From: Candidatus Alistipes excrementipullorum
GTDB taxonomy: Bacteria > Bacteroidota > Bacteroidia > Bacteroidales > Rikenellaceae
Reading direction: 5' to 3'
Assembly: GCA_019113665.1 (NCBI GenBank)
Contig: DXGW01000046.1
Location: 1-12,066 of the forward strand
Length of the DNA stretch: 12,066 nucleotides
Shown here in pieces: positions 7,947-12,066 of the stretch; the first letter of the stretch is position 1; the number at the start of each line of letters is the position of its first letter. The position numbers and the translations under genes were made by a program. A model generated the notes under the pieces. The model was not told where the DNA came from. It was given only the letters and a program-made list of their open reading frames with translations, and searched no databases.

Positions 7947-8014
7947 TTCACGGGGCGAACCACGGCCGCTTGATTTCCGTGCGGCCGCCGTGCAGTCGGG
8001 AAACTGACCGGCAT
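7905..8014 (+). repeat. Tandem duplication of the mqnD 3' end (decayed second copy)
   Basis: Positions 7905-7936, inside the end of mqnD, and 7983-8014, in the spacer, match at 26 of 32 bases, including an unbroken 14-mer AAACTGACCGGCAT. The offset is 78 bp (26 codons), so both copies are in the same frame. The first encodes GRRAVEKLTGI and the second would encode GRRAVGKLTGM, but mqnD stops at 7944-7946 and a further TGA at 7971 precedes the second copy. The second copy is therefore untranslated remnant sequence. Confidence 0.7.
7963..7987 (+). terminator. GC-rich hairpin after mqnD, possible weak terminator
   Basis: CGGCCGC (7963-7969) pairs with GCGGCCG (7981-7987) around an 11-nt loop, 17 nt after the mqnD stop. 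No T-run follows on the plus strand, so termination here would be weak or factor-assisted. It could equally be chance pairing in GC-rich DNA. Confidence 0.25.
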
Positions 8015-8056
8015 GTTTCCGCCTTTACGCCGGCGCCGCATTGTTTCGGGAAAGCA

Positions 8057-8074
8057 CGCTCCCGTTTAGGAGCG
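8057..8074 (-). terminator. Small hairpin after the lipoprotein gene, possible weak terminator
   Basis: CGCTCC (8057-8062) pairs with GGAGCG (8069-8074) around a 6-nt loop, 7 nt beyond the lipoprotein stop on the minus strand. Only a poor T-stretch (TGCTTTCCC) follows in that direction. Confidence 0.3.
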
Positions 8075-8081
8075 GCCCTGC

Positions 8082-8573
8082 CTACTCCCGTGTCAGCAGG
8101 ACGGCCGTTTCGTAATCCTCATCGGTAAAAGTGAAGGTAAAGTCCCACTCGAAATCGCCCGACAGGAGCTCACTCTCCGAAAAACCGTAACATTCGGGAG
8201 CGACCATCGAATGGCCGTACTCCTCTTTCGGCAGTTCGCCGTAGACGATCTCCAATACATCGTCATAGACAACGGTCACCCTCTCCAGCGAGACCTCCCG
8301 GACATTGCCGTCTATCGTACGCCCGAAAAACTCCTCTGAGCTCTCGCCGGGCCCCAGACGCAACGTCCCGGGCACGGCGAAACTCCCGGTTTCAGCCCAT
8401 ACCCAGTCTGATACGGCAACCGTATGCGACGATTCATTGACGACGGTGAGCGTCGCCACATACTGTGGCAGGTTTTCGGGCGGACATGTGGTAACAAGGT
8501 TGCACCCCTGCAGCGACAGGGCGATCGCCGCAGCCGCCGAAACATAAAGGCCGCGTAAAAGACTGCGGAGCAT
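8082..8573 (-). CDS. Small Bacteroidales lipoprotein of unknown function
   Basis: The protein has 163 residues when started at the ATG at 8573. This gives a compact lipoprotein signal: basic start (MLRSLLRG), hydrophobic run, and lipobox LSLQGC with Cys24. A longer start at 8618 would add 15 residues and make the signal unusually long; it also coincides with a promoter -7-like element (TATGCTTG). The mature part appears all-beta: LTVVNESSHTVAVSDWVW, then LGPGESSEEFFG, VTVVYDDVLEIVYG, and the closing TFTFTDEDYETAVLL. That order (NxSSHTV, a GESS turn, a YDD strand, and TFTDEDYE near the end) recalls a widespread family of small Bacteroides/Alistipes outer-membrane lipoproteins of unknown function; this resemblance is from memory. 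The gene converges on mqnD and is divergent from the EF-G gene, so it is probably a single-gene unit. Confidence 0.75.
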   Translation of the reverse strand: MLRSLLRGLYVSAAAAIALSLQGCNLVTTCPPENLPQYVATLTVVNESSHTVAVSDWVWAETGSFAVPGTLRLGPGESSEEFFGRTIDGNVREVSLERVTVVYDDVLEIVYGELPKEEYGHSMVAPECYGFSESELLSGDFEWDFTFTFTDEDYETAVLLTRE

Positions 8574-8748
8574 CGACAGGCCCCGGCCCGTAAGGATAAT
8601 TTTAACGTTTTCAAGCATACTCTCTACGTTTTGTCCCGCCCCGCATATGTGTTAGGCAAAGACCATGTACCTGAAAATCCGTAATGGAGTGCTTGTAAAT
8701 AGGAATACAGGGTTCGCATGCTTTACGGAATGCATCTCGGGGTGCCAT

Positions 8749-8836
8749 AAATTTAAACACCTCCGCGGGATATTCCAAATCCGCAGCGGCAAAATCCGCC
8801 TCCGAATCCAAAAAATCAAAAAATTCATACACCTCC
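8749..8836. repeat. Pair of 16-bp direct repeats, 72 bp apart
   Basis: AAATTTAAACACCTCC (8749-8764) and AAATTCATACACCTCC (8821-8836) match at 14 of 16 bases. Both lie upstream of the putative EF-G promoter, so they could be regulator sites. The 72-bp offset is a multiple of three and falls in phase with the weak minus-strand frame (encoding EVFKF and EVYEF), so an old internal duplication is also possible. Confidence 0.4.
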
Positions 8837-8858
8837 CGCGATTTTTTCATTTATTGCA

Positions 8859-8888
8859 TTGCGTTCTCAAAATTTTTTCATAAGTTTA
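8859..8888 (+). promoter_or_regulatory. Putative Bacteroidetes-type promoter of the EF-G-like gene
   Basis: TTG at 8859-8861 and TAAGTTTA at 8881-8888 are separated by 19 bp, close to the Bacteroides consensus TTTG and TAnnTTTG; the last base of the -7 element is A instead of G. The predicted start of transcription would leave an AT-rich leader of about 30-35 nt without a Shine-Dalgarno before the ATG at 8929. Confidence 0.4.
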
Positions 8889-8928
8889 TAGACTGAAAAC
8901 GAAAATCAAACCTTAAAACAGTTCAGAT

Positions 8929-11082
8929 ATGAAAAATTATTCAGCACGTGAAATCAAGAACATCGTTCTTGTCGGAGCCCCGGGCACGGGGAAAACTACC
9001 CTTGCAGAAGCGATGGCCTATGAGGGGAAGGTCATCGACCGCAGGGGTAGTATCGAGAACAACAATACCCTGTCGGACAACACCGACATCGAGCACGAAT
9101 ACAAACGCTCGATCTATTCGACGATCCTCTTTACGGAGTTCATGGACCGTAAACTCAATATCATCGACTGCCCGGGTTCGGACGATTTCTGCGGCAGCCT
9201 CTTCTCGGCATTCAAGGTAGGCGACGTGGGCATCATGCTCTTCAACGCACAGATCGGCTGGGAGGTCGGCAGCGAAATACAGTCGCGCTACGCACGCATT
9301 CTGAACAAACCCCTTATCGGCGTGATCAACCAGCTCGACGCCGACAAGGCCAACTTCGAGGCCGCTTACGAAAGCATCAAGGCCGCCTCGCAGGTCAAAC
9401 CGGTCATAGTGCAGTATCCCGTAAACCAGGGCGCCGGGTTCAACGCCTTCATCGACGTGCTGATGATGAAGATGTACCGTTTCAAGGACGAGAACGGAAC
9501 CCGCGAGGAACTGCCGATTCCCGCCGAAGAGGAGGAGCGCGCAAAGGCCCTCAACCAGGAACTCGTCGAGATGGCCGCCGAGCATGACGACGCCCTCATG
9601 GAACTCTATTTCGAGAAGGGTACGCTCTCGCAGGACGACATACGTGCCGGACTGAAGATCGGCGTGTCACGCCGCGAGGTGATGCCGATATTCTGCACCA
9701 GCGGCAAACGCGACATCGGTACCAAGCGACTCATGGAGTTCATCATCAACGTGGCCCCGGGTCCGCTCTCGGCACCGAAGTTCCCGGCAACGGACGGCAC
9801 CGAAATAGCCGCCGATGCCGATGCCCCCACCGTGGCATTCGTCTTCAAGAGCCAACTCGAACAGCATATCGGCGAAATATCGTACATGCGTGTGGTTCGC
9901 GGCAAGGTGACCGAAGGCATGGAGCTCGTAAACTCCCGCACGGGCAACAAGGAGAAGATCTCGCAGCTCTTCGCCGTTGCAGGCAAGAACCGCATAAAGG
10001 TGACCGAGCTCTCGGCCGGCGACATCGGCTGCACCGTCAAGCTCAAGGGCACGCGCACGAACGACACGCTGGCCGCAGCCAACGCACCCGTGACCATCGA
10101 GCCCATCGTATTCCCCGAACCGCGCTACCGCGCAGCCGTCAAGGCCAAGGAGCAGAAGGAGGAGGAGCGTCTGGGCAAACTGCTCAACGATGCCAAATAC
10201 GAGGACCCGACAATCCTGGTGGCATACTCCAAGGAGTTGAAGCAGACCATAATCCAGGGTCAGGGCGAACATCACCTCAACATTCTCAAGGCACGTCTGG
10301 CCAACGAAAACAAACTCGACATCGAATACTTCGCACCGAAGATCCCATATCGCGAGACCATCACCAAGGTGGCACAGGCCGACTACCGCCACAAGAAGCA
10401 GTCGGGCGGCGCAGGCCAGTTCGGTGAGGTGCACATGGTCATCGAGCCCTACTACGAGGGTATTCCCGAGCCGACGAAGTACAAGGTCAACGGCAAGGAC
10501 ATCACCGTGAACGTCAAGGGCAAGGAGGAGTACGACCTCGAATGGGGCGGCAAACTCCAGTTCTACAACTCGATCGTCGGCGGCGCAATCGACGCCCGCT
10601 TCATGCCCGCAATCCTCAAGGGTGTGATGGAGAAGATGGACGAGGGCCCGCTTACGGGTTCCTACGCACGCGACATACGCGTAGTGATCTACGACGGCAA
10701 GATGCACCCGGTTGACTCGAACGAAATATCGTTCAAGCTGGCCGCACGCAACGCCTTCAAGGAGGCATTCCGCAACGCCGGTCCCAAGATCATGGAGCCC
10801 ATATACAATGTAGAGGTGCTGACCCCGAGCGAATACATGGGTGCCGTGATGAGCGACCTGCAGAACCGCCGTGCGATGATCATGGGCATGGAGTCCGACA
10901 AGGGCTTCGACCGCCTCAACGCACGCGTGCCTCTGGCCGAACTGTACCGTTATTCGACAACGCTCTCGTCGCTCACATCGGGCGCCGCAACCTACTCGAT
11001 GCAGTTCGCGTCGTACGAGCAGGTTCCGGCCGACGTGCAGGACAAGCTGCTCAAGGCTTACACCGATACCGACGAAGAGTAA
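8929..11082 (+). CDS. fusA2: EF-G paralogue (EF-G2 type) with degenerate GTPase motifs
   Basis: A 717-residue, five-domain translation factor. The G domain (1 to about 280) has an intact P-loop GAPGTGKTT (16-24). In switch I the RGITI motif reads RSIYS (60-64), losing the Mg-binding Thr. The G3 motif DTPGH reads DCPGS (80-84), losing the catalytic His, and G4 NKMD reads NQLD (134-137). Domain II spans about 300-385 and domain III about 395-470. Domain IV (about 473-600) has QSGGAGQFGEV (491-501) and the tip HPVDSNE with His593, matching the conserved tip His of EF-G. Domain V starts near 620. The translocation arm thus looks intact while hydrolysis residues are lost. This fits B. thetaiotaomicron EF-G2, which was reported to promote translocation without GTP hydrolysis, to be induced on carbon starvation, and to be needed for gut colonization. 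The gene is alone in its unit, with a promoter upstream and a strong terminator downstream. The name by analogy is inference. Confidence 0.9.
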   Translation: MKNYSAREIKNIVLVGAPGTGKTTLAEAMAYEGKVIDRRGSIENNNTLSDNTDIEHEYKRSIYSTILFTEFMDRKLNIIDCPGSDDFCGSLFSAFKVGDVGIMLFNAQIGWEVGSEIQSRYARILNKPLIGVINQLDADKANFEAAYESIKAASQVKPVIVQYPVNQGAGFNAFIDVLMMKMYRFKDENGTREELPIPAEEEERAKALNQELVEMAAEHDDALMELYFEKGTLSQDDIRAGLKIGVSRREVMPIFCTSGKRDIGTKRLMEFIINVAPGPLSAPKFPATDGTEIAADADAPTVAFVFKSQLEQHIGEISYMRVVRGKVTEGMELVNSRTGNKEKISQLFAVAGKNRIKVTELSAGDIGCTVKLKGTRTNDTLAAANAPVTIEPIVFPEPRYRAAVKAKEQKEEERLGKLLNDAKYEDPTILVAYSKELKQTIIQGQGEHHLNILKARLANENKLDIEYFAPKIPYRETITKVAQADYRHKKQSGGAGQFGEVHMVIEPYYEGIPEPTKYKVNGKDITVNVKGKEEYDLEWGGKLQFYNSIVGGAIDARFMPAILKGVMEKMDEGPLTGSYARDIRVVIYDGKMHPVDSNEISFKLAARNAFKEAFRNAGPKIMEPIYNVEVLTPSEYMGAVMSDLQNRRAMIMGMESDKGFDRLNARVPLAELYRYSTTLSSLTSGAATYSMQFASYEQVPADVQDKLLKAYTDTDEE

Positions 11083-11112
11083 CGCCGTATCGGGCGCAAG
11101 CCCATACCGAAA

Positions 11113-11156
11113 GGCGGGCAATCCTCCCACTCGGAAGGGTTGCCCGCCCTCTTTTT
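11113..11156 (+). terminator. Intrinsic terminator of the EF-G-like gene
   Basis: GGCGGGCAA (11113-11121) pairs perfectly with TTGCCCGCC (11140-11148). The stem extends inward by a wobble pair and three more pairs (11122-11125 with 11136-11139). CTCTTTTT follows. It starts 30 nt after the stop codon. Confidence 0.88.
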
Positions 11157-11250
11157 CCACGAAAGCGCGCAACGGCAGCCGACATACGGGTACCGGCCAA
11201 CCGGCACGGTCCGGCCTGGACAGCCCAGCCCGAAAAGACAGGACAAGGCG

Positions 11251-11311
11251 CGTCAGCCCAGGACGGAGATGCCCCGTCAGGCCCAAGACGGCGGAACCGT
11301 CATGCCGTCAG
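11251..11311. repeat. Short imperfect CGTCAG-containing repeats
   Basis: CGTCAGCCCAGGACGG (11251-11266) and CGTCAGGCCCAAGACGG (11275-11291) differ by one inserted G and one substitution. A third CGTCAG is at 11306-11311, preceded by ATGC as is, nearly, the second. This may be decayed duplication in non-coding DNA; no function is evident. Confidence 0.35.
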
Positions 11312-11333
11312 ATCGCGGCGTCCGGAAGAAAAA

Positions 11334-11364
11334 TTTGATTTTTTCGCACAAAAACCGTATATTG
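11334..11364 (+). promoter_or_regulatory. Promoter of the first exported-protein gene
   Basis: TTTG (11334-11337) and TATATTG (11358-11364) are 20 bp apart, matching the Bacteroides -33/-7 layout. The downstream 10-mer TATATTGCGG recurs exactly before the paralogue at 11879-11888, at the same spacing. This places transcription start near 11371 and rules out the GTG at 11372 as the protein start. Confidence 0.65.
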
Positions 11365-11395
11365 CGGTAGAGTGGAACATCAAAAAATTACTGCT

Positions 11396-11776
11396 ATGAA
11401 AAAGAATCTCACCACACTGGCGGTAATACTGGCCATAATGGGCGCAGCATTCGCCCAGACACCGCAGAAAACCGTATTCTTCACCGGCAAGACCCTCTAC
11501 GCGACACTGCGTTTCAACGACCACGGCGTCAACTCGACCGGGGTTCCCGGAGCCGACGTTACGTTCATAACGTCGCAGGGCGACACGCTGCGTGCCGTCT
11601 CCAACGAAACCGGGCGTTTCACCATACCCGAAGTTCCCACAGGCAAGGCGACCGTCATACTCGAGGCCGCCGGATACAAACGTTCGACCGTCGAAATCGA
11701 TATCGAGGACAACCCGCGCCACAGGGTACACAAACATTTCGAGATGGAAAAGGCGGGCGACGAACGCGACCTGTAA
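11396..11776 (+). CDS. Small exported protein with carboxypeptidase-regulatory-like beta domain (first of two tandem paralogues)
   Basis: A 126-residue protein starting at the ATG at 11396. The signal peptide MKKNLTTLAVILAIMGAAFA ends in a good AxA site before Gln21, so the mature protein is about 106 residues in the periplasm or beyond. No lipobox Cys is present. The mature part reads as a single small beta-sandwich: VPGADVTFITSQGDTLRAVSNETGRF, then IPEVPTGKATVILEAAGYK and STVEIDIE. This is the pattern of carboxypeptidase regulatory-like / CnaB-type domains often seen in Bacteroidetes surface proteins (GADVTF, a DTLRAVSNETGRF turn, an AAGYK strand). Such domains mostly bind or scaffold; no enzyme motif is seen. 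An in-frame GTG at 11372 is rejected because it lies at the predicted transcription start. The gene is monocistronic, between its own promoter and terminator, and its paralogue follows 131 bp later. Confidence 0.82.
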   Translation: MKKNLTTLAVILAIMGAAFAQTPQKTVFFTGKTLYATLRFNDHGVNSTGVPGADVTFITSQGDTLRAVSNETGRFTIPEVPTGKATVILEAAGYKRSTVEIDIEDNPRHRVHKHFEMEKAGDERDL

Positions 11777-11804
11777 ACCGGAGACAGGCCCGGTCCGAGG
11801 CAAT

Positions 11805-11833
11805 ACGGGGAGAGAAAGCCAATCCCCGTTTTT
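11805..11833 (+). terminator. Intrinsic terminator between the tandem paralogues
   Basis: ACGGGGA (11805-11811) pairs with TCCCCGT (11823-11829) around an 11-nt loop, followed directly by a TTTTT run ending at 11833. It lies 28 nt after the first paralogue's stop. Confidence 0.75.
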
Positions 11834-11855
11834 ACATATCTGTCAAGGGATTTCC

Positions 11856-11885
11856 TTGTTTTTTAGCATAGGAATCACTATATTG
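11856..11885 (+). promoter_or_regulatory. Promoter of the second exported-protein gene
   Basis: TTG (11856-11858) and TATATTG (11879-11885) are separated by 20 bp, the same as in the first paralogue's promoter. The spacers are also related: both carry a T6 run followed by [C/A]GCA[C/T]A. The promoter therefore appears duplicated along with the gene. Confidence 0.6.
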
Positions 11886-11907
11886 CGGCAACAAATCCCC
11901 CTCCGCC

Positions 11908-12066
11908 ATGAAAAAAGCCATCATCTCCATTGCCGTAATCGTGTTGATTGCCGGTGCCGCCTTTGCAGAAAGGCCAAAGACAGCCGTTTTCGTCGGTTGT
12001 ACCGGATATCTTATATCAGAGACCCAAAAAATAGCTACTCAAATACACGGAGCAGAGATTTCCGTA
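11908..12066 (+). CDS. Second tandem paralogue, small exported protein, 3' truncated by window end
   Basis: The ATG at 11908 opens a frame that runs off the window after 53 codons. The signal peptide MKKAIISIAVIVLIAGAAFA ends in the same GAAFA block as the upstream gene. The mature start RPKTAVFVGCTGYLISETQ aligns with TPQKTVFFTGKTLYATLRF of the first paralogue, and IHGAEISV aligns with VPGADVTF, so the two proteins are diverged homologues with the same beta-domain plan. It has a Cys where the first has Lys (VGC against TGK). The last 66 bases are only about 39 percent GC (26 of 66), far below the other genes, which suggests different selection or later acquisition. No internal stop is present in the visible part. 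Function unknown. Confidence 0.72.
   Translation, partial: MKKAIISIAVIVLIAGAAFAERPKTAVFVGCTGYLISETQKIATQIHGAEISV

Larger units (their letters stand above)
8574..8928. other. AT-rich divergent intergenic region upstream of the EF-G-like gene
   Basis: About 355 bp between divergent genes, clearly more AT-rich than the surrounding coding DNA, with runs such as ATTTTTTC and AAAATTTTTT near 8841-8880. It holds a likely promoter for the EF-G gene and a 16-bp near-perfect direct repeat. A 79-codon minus-strand frame (8850-8611) and a 72-codon plus-strand frame (8665-8883) cross it; neither has convincing protein features. I see no RNA gene. Confidence 0.5.
11083..11395. other. Intergenic region between the EF-G-like gene and the first exported-protein gene
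   Basis: This 313-bp gap holds a terminator at 11113-11156, a GC-rich stretch with short CGTCAG-containing repeats (11251-11311), and a promoter at 11334-11364. A plus-strand frame at 11140-11370 crosses it but reads as low-complexity Arg/Pro/Gln sequence and begins inside the terminator, so I do not call it a gene. Confidence 0.5.

Noticed and set aside
8611..8850. 79-codon minus-strand frame upstream of the lipoprotein gene, overlapping its longer start
   Set aside because: The first half looks mildly protein-like and holds a repeated EV(Y/F)xF unit. The second half reads as random sequence, codon use is unlike the neighbours, and it covers the promoter region. It could be kept only if conserved in relatives.
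8574..8928. Possible riboswitch or small RNA in the long AT-rich gap
   Set aside because: No stable stem set or known aptamer core was recognised by eye; short palindromes such as GCATGC and ATGCAT are within chance.
9667..11286. 539-codon minus-strand frame opposite the EF-G-like gene
   Set aside because: It is antisense to a well-supported translation factor, and its composition is typical of a shadow frame. It also runs through the terminator.
11140..11370. 76-codon plus-strand frame in the gap after the EF-G-like gene
   Set aside because: It starts inside the terminator stem, has low-complexity Arg/Pro/Gln sequence, and overlaps the next promoter.
11372..11395. GTG start adding 8 residues to the first exported protein
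   Set aside because: It sits at the predicted transcription start and would put extra residues before an otherwise ideal signal peptide.

Overview
The window looks like chromosome from a GC-rich member of the Bacteroidales, most likely Alistipes or another Rikenellaceae (inference). The signs are high-GC coding sequence that still uses ATA often for isoleucine, AT-rich leaders with few Shine-Dalgarno sites, promoters of the Bacteroidetes TTTG / TAnnTTTG kind, a Bacteroidales-type lipoprotein, a futalosine-type menaquinone pathway, and an EF-G paralogue of the Bacteroides EF-G2 type. There are no rRNA or tRNA genes, insertion sequences or CRISPR arrays.

Positions 1-7946 hold a tightly packed plus-strand gene train. 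It starts with the 3' part of a putative methylaspartate-mutase-E-like (cobalamin-type) protein. A family-2 glycosyltransferase, an M24B Xaa-Pro aminopeptidase (the only gene here with a strong Shine-Dalgarno), and futalosine hydrolase (mqnB) follow. Then comes one long frame that joins a two-helix membrane segment to a GH78 alpha-L-rhamnosidase, and finally 1,4-dihydroxy-6-naphthoate synthase (mqnD). The two menaquinone genes are thus separated by a glycoside hydrolase frame, which overlaps each of them by a 4-nt ATGA junction.

Positions 7947-8928 are a transition. A short convergent spacer carries a decayed duplicate of the mqnD 3' end. A minus-strand lipoprotein gene follows, then about 350 bp of AT-rich non-coding DNA with a likely promoter for the next gene.

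Positions 8929-11082 encode a 717-residue EF-G-like protein. It has an intact P-loop, but the catalytic His of the DxPGH motif and the switch I Thr are both replaced. This matches the Bacteroides EF-G2 type known to work in translocation without GTP hydrolysis. A strong intrinsic terminator follows it.

Positions 11083-12066 carry two tandem paralogous genes for small exported proteins, the second cut by the window edge. Each has its own, clearly related promoter, and an intrinsic terminator lies between them. GC content drops sharply in the last 66 bases.

The most notable points are the membrane-segment/rhamnosidase fusion frame inside the menaquinone genes, the GTPase-degenerate EF-G, and the tandem secreted paralogues with duplicated promoters.
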